Made by a program: the position numbers and the translations under genes
Assembly (NCBI GenBank): GCA_037039685.1
Contig: JAWNGF010000001.1
Coordinates: 3,410,001-3,474,000, forward strand
Length of the DNA stretch: 64,000 nucleotides
Source: Ceratobasidium sp. AG-K
Lineage: Eukaryota; Basidiomycota; Agaricomycetes; Cantharellales; Ceratobasidiaceae
Direction of reading: 5' to 3'
Shown here: positions 47,757 to 58,997 of the stretch, in pieces
How the letters are laid out: every line of letters begins with the position of its first letter
Position numbering within the stretch: position 1 is the first letter of the stretch
Notes under the pieces: generated by a model
Databases searched by the model: none
What the model was told of the DNA's origin: nothing
The model's input: the letters and a program-made list of their open reading frames with translations, nothing else

Positions 47757-48661
47757 ATGAAGCTCACCCCAGAGGTCCTTGCGGTTGCGCAGAGCTACAT
47801 CAACCCACTCAAGGATCGCGAGTTGAACCTTCGAGGTTCGTCTATTTCGCGTGCAAATTCAGTGTTGTTCAACTCGTCCTCAACTTGAGTAGGCCTTAAA
47901 ATTCCCGCTATCGAGAACTTGGGTGTAACTCATGTGAGTTGCATTTTCTTAGCACGCGGGGGCGCCTATTGACAAGCACGCAGGACCAACACGATACGAT
48001 TGACTTTACCGACAATGCCCTAACCTCACTGTCAAACCTTCCACGTCTGCATCGCCTGTACACGCTTTTGCTCTCTTCAAACCGAATCTCGCATATTGCT
48101 CCTTCTATCGCAACGTCAGCCCCTCGACTACGAACTATTGTTTTGACAAACAATGCGATTGCAGAACTAGCGGACCTCAAACCCCTAGGAACTCTCAAAC
48201 ACCTCGAGTTTCTGTCTCTGCTGGGCAACCCTGTTCGGGAGAAGAAGAATTATCGCGAATGGGTCATTTGGGTATGTCCTTCCCTGCGAGTGCTGGACTT
48301 CCAGCGTATCAAAGACAAGGTCAGGACAGAAAATGTTACACGCGCCAGCTTCTTACCTCGCGACCTACTCTAGGAACGAAAAAACTGCAAGGCCCTCTTT
48401 GTCACAGCCGAGGGCTTGCCCACCGCTCTGGCTAAATCGATCGAAGAGGCGGCCACCGCGCAGCCTACAGGCCTAACATTTACGCCAGGAGGAGAAGATG
48501 GCAAGGGAGATGATCGACCCGGACCAAAAGCTGGAGCGGCCGGCAGACTGATGACCGCCGACGAGCGTGCGAGGGTACGCGAGGCTATTGCACGCGCAAG
48601 CAGCGCCGAAGAGATTAAGCGCTTAGAGCGCGCGTTGCGGGATGGATATGTACCAGAATAA
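47757..48661 (+). CDS. LEA1: U2 snRNP A' protein (leucine-rich repeat)
   Basis: The start MKLTPEVLAVAQSYINPLKD is the standard opening of U2A'. Leucine-rich repeats follow: RELNLRGLKIPAIENLG, DTIDFTDNALTSLSNLP, RLYTLLLSSNRISHIAPSIA, RTIVLTNNAIAELADLKPL and HLEFLSLLGNPVREKKNYRE. The cap motif is WVCPSLRVLDFQRIKDKERK. The C-terminal helical part (ADERARVREAIARASSAEEI) ends GYVPE at 48661. Lea1 binds Msl1 (U2B'') and stabilises U2 snRNP on the branch site. Three introns are visible, all short and in phase, the last with acceptor CTCTAG near 48372. It is divergent from CDC3. Confidence 0.93.
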
Positions 48662-48880
48662 CGTGTATCTCCGTGCTTTCAATCGCCCTGCATGACCATC
48701 ATCTTCTATCATTTGAGCGGAAGTCGTGTGTTAAATGCGCGAACTCGACAAGACATTCGCTATTTGATATTTGACCCGATGACCATCAACGGCATCCCGT
48801 TATGGAAGTGCTTGCACACTAATTAGCGACAACGATCTTGACCTGTGCTTCAACCCTACTCTTGCCAAGGTTCAGTAAAC

Positions 48881-50350
48881 ATGGATAAAGCATCTTCCTC
48901 TGTGGTACTCTCCCAAGCTGGTAACTCTGCCTTGGACCTATCTATGTATGTCTGCTTCGAAATCTCAAGGTTTGCATAATTTACGGTTGCGCTTAACGTT
49001 TGGCCAGCCACCCACTACCCATCCTTAATATTTCTGAGCACCTAACACGAAGGAAATTGCAGACCGGTCAAGAAGCACCTTTTAGTTAGTGTTTGAACTT
49101 TAACTCTCCGTCTAGGATTGACCCAAGTAGTTATTGGCGCGTTACTGGGCATACAGAATGGGCGTGAAATAGAAATTGTTAACACGTTTGAACTTGTCCT
49201 TCAAGGAGAACAGGACGTGACATACGACGCTAGTATCACTTCAGATGTTGAAGGGCCGAAAATCGACACCGATTTTCTCGGAGGGAGACGTGATCAATGT
49301 AAGTGAGGTCAAATGTATCAAGTGGCGAACACCCTCTAACCAGCCCAAGACAAATCGGTGTTTCCGGGACTGGAATTCCTCGGCTGGTACACCTACGCGC
49401 CGATTCCTAGTCAGTTGCATGCTGCCCTAAGCGAACAGTTCAATGCCTATAACAGTAACCCACTGTTGCTCATGCTAACCCCGACTTCGAAGGAGACTCA
49501 TGGGTTCGTAGTTCGGCTCGACACATCACACCCACTGACTCACTCTCCAACAGATCGCAGCTCGAAACTTTGCCGATACTCGCGTTCGAACCAACGATCG
49601 AAATCAAGGATCGTAAATCCCGGACGGTACATCCGCCACCTGCGAGTTTTTATTGTCTAGAACTAATCGCGTAACAGGTATTTGCGGAAGTCTCGTGGAA
49701 GATACAAACGGGGGAAGCAGAGCGAATTGCAGTTGATTGGACTGCGCGTGGAGGGGGCGGGGAAGATGATTGTGAGTCTAGAGGCACTTGAGATCACGCG
49801 ACAGTACTAAACCCCAATAGTAACTTCGCATCTTCAGACACAACGAGCAGCGTACCAGATGCTGCATGATCGCATCGTTTTACTGGTTCAATATGTTGCG
49901 GATGCCCTTGAGGGTCAGGATCTTACTTTCCGATTTTGACTTGCCGGCTCACAACGCTTCTAGGCAAGGCTCCCAAGAATCACGAAGTCCTCCGCGCATT
50001 GTCAGCGTTAGTGGCTTCGCTCCCAGCAAGCGAGAGTTCCGCATTCCGGGCTGAATTCAGCACGGTACGTTATTGTTGAAATGTACCTACGATACCTATT
50101 TATCGCATGTCTTCTTCAGGAGTACGCAGACGTGCAGCTCACGAGTTACCTTTCCTCCTTGACTAAGTCGGCATCAATTCTAAATGATGTGAGTGCTTTT
50201 TGCCTATCACAAACAACCTCATATCGATCGGTTTGATAGATTGTCGACAAGCATATTCTTATCGCCGGTCGAGACGAGGCTGGCCGAGGTGGCCGACGGC
50301 GTGGGATGGGAATGGGCGGACCAATGGGTAGTCTAACCGGCATGGAATGA
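48881..50350 (+). CDS. CSN6: COP9 signalosome subunit 6 (MPN domain without JAMM motif)
   Basis: The start MDKASSSVVLSQAGNSALDL leads to HPLPILNISEHLTR, then VVIGALLGIQNGREIEIVNT and FELVLQ, the MPN fold. The block FPGLEFLGWYTYAPIPSQLH takes the place where catalytic MPN+ proteins have the His-x-His of JAMM, so the domain is non-catalytic, as in Csn6. Later parts (QMLHDRIVLLVQYVADALEG, EVLRALSALVASLPASESSA) form the C-terminal helices, and the end is Gly-rich (GGRRRGMGMGGPMGS). The COP9 signalosome removes Nedd8 from cullins. eIF3f and Rpn8 are relatives; the IPSQLH and C-terminal helices favour Csn6. All junctions I tested keep the frame. Confidence 0.88.
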
Positions 50351-50793
50351 TGGCTATGCCTTGTGCGTACGATAACTATTGCACCCACCTGTCTGGGAGA
50401 ATGCACGCGCTTCGGAATTGTGGTGTACCTACCTACTTTTGTGTATGTGCACCCCGTTGCAAATCGAAACAGCTTACATTAGCGTATTTGTCGATGGCCC
50501 GGCCTCCGATCGAAGCTGCCAGGATTGCATCGCCACCGCGCCAACGGTTGGGTTGACAGCGATACCTTTGACACAAACGACCGAAACACCCTTGTCTCGA
50601 CCCACGCTCTGAATCTTAGCGGTGCCCTGGCTGAACACACGCCATTACAGGTACGATCTTTCAAATTAGTATAAGCGTAAGTACTCCCACAACTATCTAT
50701 AGGCATACAGACAAGGTCGGTACGTACTGTTCGGTCCCGACTATAGTTGTACTAACGCAACCGCGCATTTCCGAGAATAGTATAAACTCGACC
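50351..50793. other. Intergenic region, CSN6 / TMEM205-like
   Basis: This 443-base stretch separates two genes on the + strand and should hold a 3' UTR and a promoter. A frame upstream of the next ATG stays open for a while (DYSCTNATAHFREYSINST), so a longer N-terminus of that gene cannot be excluded. I see nothing else. Confidence 0.35.
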
Positions 50794-51556
50794 ATGATTG
50801 AAACGGTGGTCCAGGTAATCCAAATTGCGCTCCAACCCAAAGTGATCTATCAGCTTCTATTCTCCTATGTTTTTGGTGCTAGTACGCCATCTATTTATCG
50901 ACTAGTGTGACGCCGATCTAATGTTATGAACAGCCCTATGGGGATCCTTTTTTGCTGGTATAGTTACCGGTGCTCATACTAGACCTGCCTGGTTCTTACC
51001 AACTTTAATTCAGGCTTCATCGCATTTCGGGCCCTCCCTCGACAGCAATTTGGACTTTTGCAGTCTAGGCTGTTCCCAATTTTCTTCTCAAGCGCCGCAG
51101 GTGTGACCGCCACTCTTCTAGGGATCTGGGCTGCGATTCATGAGGAAGTTCGCACGGATACTTTTAACCCAAAGAGCCCAGCGGTTCTTCAAGCATGGAT
51201 ACTCGCAATTACCGTATTATGCTATTCTTCTAACCTATTCTACCTGGGACCCAAGACTTCAGAGTTAGTCCTTGGAGTGATTGCTGGGGCTACGTTGACA
51301 GCCTTTCAGAATCATGTTCCAACGTCATAGACTCGAGCGTGCGGAAAAGAAGCAATACAGTGATCCGACGGTAACGAGGATACCCCTCGGCGTTGATATG
51401 GTTGCTGATTGTTTTTCCCAGGCCTCTGCTGAGATGAAAGCGCTGAACAAGCAGTTTGGTGCTTTGCATGGTATAAGCTCTTTGATCAATCTGTTCTCCT
51501 TCTTCTGCTTGGTTGCACACGGTGTCTGGATTGGTAGCCGCGGCAATGCTCTGTAG
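50794..51556 (+). CDS. TMEM205-like (DUF4149) membrane protein
   Basis: Four exons give about 190 residues. The first (MIETVVQVIQIALQPKVIYQ) ends SYVFGA; splicing adds TLWGSFFAGFIAFRALPRQQ and FGLLQSRLFPIFFSSAAGV. The 'FR.LPRQQFG-LQS-LFP-YF' block is diagnostic of the TMEM205/DUF4149 family. Four hydrophobic helices are seen, the last at INLFSFFCLVAHGVWIG, with a conserved short motif HGISSLINL before it. Between helices lies RHRLERAEKKQYSD, matching the usual charged loop. The human relative is linked to cisplatin tolerance; the fungal function is unknown. The intron at about 51262-51310 has donor GTTAGT. Confidence 0.82.
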
Positions 51557-51730
51557 ACGGTGCCTGTGGGCCTTCAGTACCTGATGTCATGCCTGTGGTC
51601 ACCTCCCACGGCCCCATGTGTTATGTATATGTTACACTGTAAAGACATCTCGGAGATCTCCTACAATTCATTTTCAGCCGCTCATACATTTTGACCTCAG
51701 CGCCACACCCATACGCATGAACGCAGTGGA

Positions 51731-52634
51731 TTAGGATTCGGCATTTTGAATTTCAGCACCTTCATCGGTCTCCTCCAAAGCTTGCCGAGCCTTCCACCAT
51801 CCTTTGCCATAACTGACCAAGATCTCCTCGCCCCTTTTGATGGGAATAGGCCCGCTCCAGACGCTCATTTCTAACCATCCCCGATGATCTGTCCCTTGTC
51901 GAAATGCTGCATTCGGTTTCGGCTGTATGCCCCGGAAGTCGTTTATAAATCGAGCCTCGTTGCCTTTTTGAGATGCATCGACACCGATGCTTATTCCATC
52001 GACGCGGTGTAATGACAGATCGTAGTCGGATTCCCCGCGCGCATCGCAATGCAACTCGCCGTGGTATGAGACAATGTAGCTATTTGGGGAAATTTTGGCA
52101 CTAGCAAACAGACCTTACGGGTTTAGTCGGAAAATTGTCAGTCAGATGGTCATAACATATTCTGATAGATTGGTTGTCGCCACGATGCTATGAGCTGGCG
52201 TGGAGACCACGCGAGCGTGGACTAGCGCCCAAGGAACCGACGTGGGAGCTCCACTTTTGCGGGGCGACGCAGATATGCGCGCGAGTCACGACAAACCTGT
52301 GGCACGAAACGAAATATATAAATTAGGAAAGCTTACCTCGCTGTCCAAATGCTGGGTGATGAGGGTCATCAATTACCCTTATGGCCACGGGCACCCGTCC
52401 TGAGGTGTGACTCGAGCTCGCTTGTGGCACCGGCCCGATAACCAGCGACCGCAGTCCCTTTGGAAATTTGGGGTCAAAGCAGGATTGTCCCAGATATTCG
52501 ATGTCGCTTGGCCATCGGGGTGGCGGCTTGGATTGCTTCATTTCGAGGATCACAGGTGGTGGGCAGGGTTGTGCCGTGAAAACACCGGCGGCTAACGGAT
52601 TCAACGTAACGTGCCTAGCCACGCCGGCACACAT
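51731..52634 (-). CDS. SET-domain protein (putative lysine methyltransferase)
   Basis: The first exon carries PPPRWPSDIEYLGQ and VPVAIRVIDDPHHPAFGQRG. After an intron of over 200 nt the SET domain continues GLFASAKISPNSYIVSYHGE, SDYDLSLHRVDGISIGVDAS, then GNEARFINDFRG (the N-H-S/C-equivalent block) and GEEILVSYGKGWWKARQAL. This is a minimal SET domain without pre-SET cysteines, of a type I recall in several basidiomycete proteins. S-adenosylmethionine-dependent lysine methylation is expected; the substrate is unknown. Start codon is either the ATG at 52634 or that at 52541 (MKQSKPPPRW), which I cannot decide. The coding sequence ends at 51731 with EIQNAES. Confidence 0.78.
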
Positions 52635-52840
52635 TCGGATTCGAGGCTGGGCATGCGCGTGATTAGCATGGCTTTAATTTCAAGTCATCCCAATGCCCGA
52701 ATTGGATAAAGCGAAATAAATGCGGAGTTGCAGCTTTATTTTAGGAACTTTAAATTGAGTTATATATGCTTTGGAGACTTGCAAAGAACTACGTGGGAGT
52801 GCGATGTGAAGTGGTGGTTCAATTGAAATCGGTAGACATT

Positions 52841-54392
52841 CTACAGCTCTGCCCAACCCGCATCCAAGGAATCTCCTCCTGCGAGGGTCGCTAATAGGAA
52901 AACGACCGCACTGGCGCCCATTCCCATTCCAAAGCCCCGATATAACTGTCCGATTCCGGTGCTGGTGAGCAAACTTCGCTTTTCTTTGACCTCTTCGTCG
53001 GCTTGTCGTCCTTGGCTGGACATGCGCCTGCGACGGAGCGTAATAGGCATCGACTGCTCTTCCGAGACCACCTTCCAAAGGACGTCGAGGACCCCCGAGT
53101 AAGGCGTAGGCCGTGTTTCTACACATGCCTGGAATTTGCCGGACCCTCGGGGTTGAATTTGGAGCCTTCGGCGTGCCGTCTCGATGGGAAGAGTAAGCAA
53201 AAGAGTCGCCGAGGAGAACAGAAGTTCTGCGGCTTGATATGCTACCGGGTGTGACTCTTCTGTAACGAAAAGTGTGCGCTCAATGAAAAGGGGGGCAGAC
53301 AGCGATAGTAATGGTCGCAGGGTGTTCTCAATTAAAGTGGGTATGAGAAGATTTGGATGCAAATACATCCCAGCAAGTCCGCCCTCCTTGTGATAAAGGT
53401 CTCGTAGGGCGGCGATTGGTCCGGGATACGTTTTATGACCTGGGAGCGAGCTCTGAGCGATGAGTCGTGTACGGACGAGGTCGAGAGGCGACAATATAAA
53501 CCCAGTAAGGAGATGAGAAGCAACGGTAATGGCTAGCGGCTTGCCAGGCCGAGATGTGTCTGAAAGGGAGAGCGACAAGGTAGGATCACTCGGCATAAAT
53601 GCCAAACTCAAGAGAGAGAGCGTGATCGGCTGCAAGAATGCAGAGAGTACATCAATTATGCATGATGTCAATTGACCTATTTACCCAACTCCAAGGTGAA
53701 TACAAGTAGGGAAAAATTGGCACACAACCCACCTTTCCATAGTGATAGCCAACCCTCTGTTTGCCATCGTCCAACTCGTTTCATCATTCCCCAAACGCCC
53801 TCAGATGGGCCAATTGCGATTATGAATTGTGGGCGTGTTGCTTTGTCTGTGAGTGATCGTCTCACAACATATCCCTCTTCGTCTGCGGGCTTCGGATGCG
53901 TGGGTTCCAGTCGGATACGCGTCCGAGGCTCACTGGGATCGTGGAAATACGAATCTGTAGAGCCGTCACTCAACTAGAAATGGTTAGACAAAGCAGGGAA
54001 TGTATTGATAACCGACTTACCGCATCTTCTTCTTCCTCGTCTTGGGTGGCCGGTTCGGTAGCTGGGGGCATGAGGTGCTCCTTTGGGATCCATTGAATTT
54101 GCAGTAGTACTTTCCCGACCTCGAAAGGCATCGCGATCGCAGTCGTAGCATATTGAAGTGCACCAGAAGCGACGAGTGCTTTAATCATTGTACGAGGATC
54201 GAGAGAACCAACATCGGGAGCAATGGGAGCCAAGTCGAATACATGTGAGTCGGCTGAGCGTGAAGGCCATGGTGCGGCAGCTTGACTTTTGGATCCTAAA
54301 GCCAAGTCTTCAGGTGAAGGTAGGAATGCCCAACCATCTGGCGGTGACGCGTAGAGATCCCTCAGGCTCGCCGGTGTCGATGAAGATGCCAT
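52841..54392 (-). CDS. UGO1: Ugo1-like mitochondrial outer membrane fusion protein (modified carrier)
   Basis: The first ATG on the minus strand is at 54392 (MASSSTPASLRDLYASPPDG). The first region has WAFLPSPEDLAL and YATTAIAMPFEVGKVLLQIQ, an altered carrier signature. After an acidic loop come FIIAIGPSEGVWGMMKRVGR and EGWLSLWKG. The second half shows TSCIIDVLSAFLQPITLSLL, FILSPLDLVRTRLIAQSS (a carrier P-x-(D/E)-x-x-(K/R) motif) and TLPIETARRRLQIQPRG, ending GDSLDAGWAEL. Ugo1 links Fzo1 and Mgm1 in mitochondrial fusion. The order and degenerate carrier repeats match Ugo1 rather than a metabolite carrier. It shares a 128-base promoter region with divergent CKA1. Confidence 0.82.
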
Positions 54393-54520
54393 GCCGGATG
54401 GGATCGAGGGCAAGCCATCCAGCTCCAGAATGAATTTGCATTCACGTAAGCGCGGGCGCCTAACCTACAACTGCCCAAACTGCTCCTGTCAGCATCCACA
54501 GTATCGTGGTCGGATAGAAA
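54393..54520. promoter_or_regulatory. Short bidirectional promoter region, UGO1 / CKA1
   Basis: Only 128 bases separate the two divergent start codons, so both core promoters and 5' UTRs must fit here or overlap the coding regions. No TATA box stands out. Confidence 0.55.
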
Positions 54521-55974
54521 ATGCCTCCAAGACGATCCACGTCGAGAGTATACGCGAACGTTAACGAGAGGCTGGGACCGGTCAGTCACATTATAAAACG
54601 GGCTTGGAAAATGTGTCTAACGCATTTTGTTAGGCGTGGTGGGATTATGGTACTTGACTACCTGCCCCAGACTCTGTTCGCTGGATCTAATCATGCTTGA
54701 TAGACAACCTGACCGTGCAATGGGGCGCTCAAGACCACTACGAGATTGTTAGGAAGGTCGGGCGTGGTAAATACTCCGAGGTACGCTGCGTGGTGAAGGT
54801 TGATCAAGCACCTGGATAGCTGAAGCTCCTGACAGGTGTTTGAGGGTATCCACATCGTAAACGACGAAAAATGTATTGTCAAGGTCCTGAAGCCTGTCAA
54901 GAAGAAGAAGATTAAGCGAGAGATCAAGATTCTCCAAAATCTAGCAGGTGGCCCGAACATTGTCGCACTTTTGGATGTGGTTCGAGATCCCATATCTAAA
55001 ATCCCTAGCCTCGTCACGGAATACGTCAACAACGTCGATTTCAAGGTTCTCTACCCTAAATTCACTGACTTTGACGTTCGCTATTATATCCTTGAATTGC
55101 TCAAGGTAAGCCGATTGTTGGGTTGATCAGCACGCCCTATAACTGGGAATCTAGGCTCTCGACTTTTGCCACTCCAAAGGCATCATGCACCGTGACGTGA
55201 AACCCCACAATGTCATGATTGATCATGAAGCTCGAAAGGTTGGTGCGCGTTTGTTGGACAGGAACCCAGTTCTAACCCGAAGTGCACAGCTTAGGCTTAT
55301 CGATTGGGGTTTGGCCGAGTTTTATCATCCCAAAACGGAGTACAATGTTCGAGTCGCGTCTCGTTACTTCAAAGGGCCTGAGCTACTGGTGGATTTCCAA
55401 GAGTACGATTATAGTCTTGACATGTGGAGCTTAGGCTGCATGTTTGCGTCAATGGTACGCCGGCCTCTCCCACGACTTCAATAGATGGCTTACAGTATTC
55501 CTTAGATCTTCCGCAAGGAACCTTTCTTCCACGGCCACGACAACTACGACCAGCTGGTCAAAATCACCAAAGTCCTTGGTACTGATGAGCTCTATGCCTA
55601 TCTCGAAAAATACGATATTGAGCTTGATGCGCAATATGACGATATCCTGGGAAGGTTTGTGGCCATTGTTTGAATTATCAATCGTACTTAGCCCTTTGCC
55701 ATCCCAATAGGTATCAGCGCAAACCATGGGCGCGCTTTGTAACTTCGGAGAACCAGCGATACATTAGCAACGAAGCGATTGACTTCTTGGACAAGCTGCT
55801 TCGCTACGACCACCAAGAGCGTTTGACCGCCCTTGAAGCTCAGGATCACCCATATTTTGGTGGGTAATCCTCCGAATGACAACCAATGTTATACTAATTT
55901 GGTATGTAGATATTGTGAAGGAGGCAGCAGCGAACGCAGCTGAAGGCGAAAGCGACGGGTCTGTATCCACATAG
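54521..55974 (+). CDS. CKA1: Casein kinase II catalytic alpha subunit
   Basis: The first exon encodes [20 protein letters not shown], joined to [20 protein letters not shown]. Kinase motifs are complete: glycine loop [15 protein letters not shown], catalytic Lys in [17 protein letters not shown] with the basic patch typical of CK2, [15 protein letters not shown], the CK2-specific [12 protein letters not shown] in place of [23 protein letters not shown] and the C-terminal [20 protein letters not shown]. The tail is short ([15 protein letters not shown]). CK2 is a constitutive acidophilic Ser/Thr kinase in nucleus and cytoplasm, working as an alpha2-beta2 tetramer. At least six introns, all short. 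Confidence 0.96.
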
Positions 55975-56258
55975 ATAATTGTCACTACACTTAAATCGCA
56001 TTTGGGTTTTTGAATATAATGTGGACTTGAAGCCAAACCCCGGGTCGATGACGCGCACGTGTATTGATACAGCAGGCCGAGAATCATCTAGATTAACACG
56101 TTTGCAGAATATATTAATCACACTCACGTGATCTTCAAACTTTCTCATCGACCTTGCGTCGACTCTCTTACTCGCGACTCTTACCCAGAGCTGATATAGT
56201 CCACACTTAGAATCTCGTGAAAATTTTACACTCCTGCTACGTTCCTCGATCACCTACA

Positions 56259-58072
56259 ATGAGGCTAAATGCTTCTAGCCTGCATGCCGCCTCGCTTTGT
56301 GTCAAGCGGCCAATGAGCTTGCACCTGTCGACTCTGCGAACCATTCGACAACTCGCGACCCACACTAAACATACACGGAGCGGGAAATCCGTCTCTTCGG
56401 TTGGGTTATCTGACGTAAATTCCAGTGTGAGTATTCCAGTCTATACCGAGGTAGCTCGGTGTCCACAGTACAGGTGCTGAACGTTGTGGTAGCGTGCATT
56501 CCACAGCTCTCACATAGCATCAGCCTCTCAAAAGGATCCTTACCAAGTTCTGGGCGTAAAGAAGGATGCTTCAGCTGCGGATATTAAAAAGGCATATTTT
56601 GCAGTGAGTCACTTCATTCCGGGCGTCTCGATTGAATAATATACGTGATCATGATGTACAGCTCGCTCGTAAATACCATCCGGATACAAACAAAGACACA
56701 GCAGCCAAAGATAAATTTCTGGAGATTCAAGGGGCTTACGAGGTCAGTTTAGGGGCTACGAGGTGATCTCGGACACTCAGGAACACATGCACCCCTGTGT
56801 TTTAAAGGTACTCGGTGATACAGAAAAACGCGCCGCCTACGATCAGTATGGCTCTGCATCTCAACAACAAGGTTTTGATCCCAACGCCTTTGCCAATAAC
56901 CGAGGGCCGTTTGGAGCCGGGGGATTTGGAGGATTCCAAGACTTTGGGGGTCCTTTCGGAGCAGGTACCGGTCGTTCGCAAGCCGATATCTTCGAGACGC
57001 TCTTTGGATCGGCATTTGGGGGGGCCAGGGGCAGACGGGCAGGATTCCAGGACAATGTCCGGGGAGACGATATCGAATCCTCTGTGGGTATCGAGTTTCT
57101 CGAGGCGTGTCAAGGCACGAGCAGAACTATCAACGTTACGCCGGTAGTCAATTGCAAGCCATGCTCTGGTAGCGGTCTCAAGCCTGGGGCGAAACGTTCT
57201 ACATGCACTTCATGTCGAGGCACTGGAACTCGCACGTTTGTGATTCAAAGTGGATTCCAGATGGCTAGCACATGTTCAGAATGTGGTGGAACCGGAACGA
57301 CTGTACCGAGGGGTGGTCAGTGTGGGGATTGTGATGGATTGGGCAAGGTCAGAATACGGAAAAGCGTCAAGGTGGACATTCCGGCCGGTGAGTCTTGGTC
57401 AGCCCAACATCAAAATCGGGCTGATTCGCAGTCTAGGCATCGAGGACGGTATGAGTGTTCGAGTAAGCGGAGCCGGGGATGCTCCCACGTCAGGAACCGG
57501 CGCACCCGGCGATCTTTTGGTTCGAATCAACGTCGCTCCCTCGAAGCTTTTCCGCAGACAAGGCGTAAATATTCATCATGACGCACGTATACCCTTGCAT
57601 ACCGCCTTGCTCGGTGGAAAGGTCAGGGTTCCGACACTTGATGGTGAAGTCGAAGTTCGCGTACCCGGGGGCACACAGCAAGGTCAAGAATGCGTTCTCA
57701 AGGGAAGAGGTGTACCTGCACTATATGGCGGCGAGAAGGGCGACCTCTTTGTCTCGTTTGCCATACAAATACCTCGGTGCGCCCGTTTCGCCAGGATTCG
57801 TCGACATTGCCTGAGCCCCTATCCACAGAACACTCACGCAACGCCAGCGCCAGATCCTTCAACAATATGCGGATGACGTGGAAGGCCGGGTGACCGACCC
57901 TCCAGCAGATCAGGCGACCACCGATCCCCCACGTGAACCTTTAGCTGGGAAACAAGATGGTATGGGCACATTTTCATCCTCATCGCCATCACCAGAACCC
58001 CTTCCCGATATTTCCGGAAGGGGATGGTTATCTCGCTCTCTGTCCAAATTGAAGAGACTTATTGGGAGTTGA
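56259..58072 (+). CDS. MDJ1: Mitochondrial DnaJ (Hsp40) chaperone Mdj1
   Basis: The ATG at 56259 starts a presequence ([20 protein letters not shown]). The J domain follows: [31 protein letters not shown] with the HPD triad, and AAYDQYG. A Gly/Phe-rich linker is long and typical ([16 protein letters not shown]). Four CxxCxGxG zinc motifs are intact: [24 protein letters not shown] and CGDCDGLG. The C-terminal substrate domain has [16 protein letters not shown] and [20 protein letters not shown]. Splicing at about 57778-57829 adds [18 protein letters not shown] and the end [14 protein letters not shown]. Mdj1 stimulates mitochondrial Hsp70 in protein folding in the matrix. Confidence 0.94.
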
Positions 58073-58977
58073 CACCCGTGTTTTCCCCTTGCCCGATGAT
58101 GTACCACGGCATCACAACGATCTCTTCGCTCCCTGATTTGACCGGGCCTCGACAAACAGATATGCCGAACACTCCGGATCAGGATAACGAACCTCGTCGA
58201 AGGAAAGCGGCGGCTGGTACGGGTTAGCTGTGTTGATATTGTTTATTCCACTATGGCCGATAGAATATGATATTATTTGCGTAGCCTGCTGGGCGTTTAA
58301 CTGGGACGATGGGCGGAAAATGGGGGATCTTGGCATGACAAATGGACATCAACAGCAGAGGTCCCGAGATGATCAGTAGGGGAACCGGGTGAGCGCTGGA
58401 ATTTTGTCCAGTAATCGGCGCCGAGAATTCCTAGGCGTGACGTGCAGATTTGGTTCAGATCGAAAGAGACTAAAGCGCCCTGAAATGGACATCGAAAGCT
58501 TCCTTTGAGGTTCAGTCGAGCCCTCACGTGCGGTACAGGACACGTCCCGAATGTTCGGCTCTAGGCTTGCCACAAACTCGAAACGCAAACTGCGCGCTTG
58601 TATCAAATCCAGAGCCCGAGCCAGGCGTGGCCCGAAAGTCGGGATGAGCAATCGAATGGACAAGGTTCCCCTTTGGTCACGACAGTCGGATGTGCGGAAC
58701 ATTTGTTTGCCACTCCGAAAGACTGTGACACCTGGTGTGGTCATTATCCCATCGTTAATGCACTTTGCCCACGTTGTTTCGACCGATCATTCATCACCCA
58801 ATCTTCCTCACCCAGCTCCTGGTCTCTAGTTGGCTTACATTGTGCCTTCAGGAGGCGCACGCGCATTACCTAGCGAAACACTGCTTGTCAAACTCCACCA
58901 GACCAGCTTAAATACAGAAACTCCCGGCATGTCACCCGCTCCCCATCACCCGCACACTCCACCCCCCGAGCCCGGAC
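58073..58977. other. Intergenic region upstream of the MFS gene
   Basis: About 905 bases lie between MDJ1 and the MFS start codon. The longest open frame (58373-58744, minus) has no recognisable motif. The last 60 bases are C-rich and contain an upstream ATG (58929) described separately. No other feature is seen. Confidence 0.4.
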
Positions 58978-58997
58978 ATGTCTCTCTCGACGCCTAG
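58929..58997 (+). promoter_or_regulatory. Upstream ORF overlapping the MFS start codon
   Basis: An ATG at 58929 opens a 22-codon frame ending in TAG at 58995-58997, which overlaps the MFS ATG at 58978 in a different frame. If the transcript includes it, it would lower translation of the transporter unless ribosomes scan past it. Transcription start is unknown. Confidence 0.5.

Noticed and set aside
58373..58744. Open frame of 123 codons on the minus strand upstream of the MFS gene.
   Set aside because: No recognisable domain and no flanking exons; probably chance.
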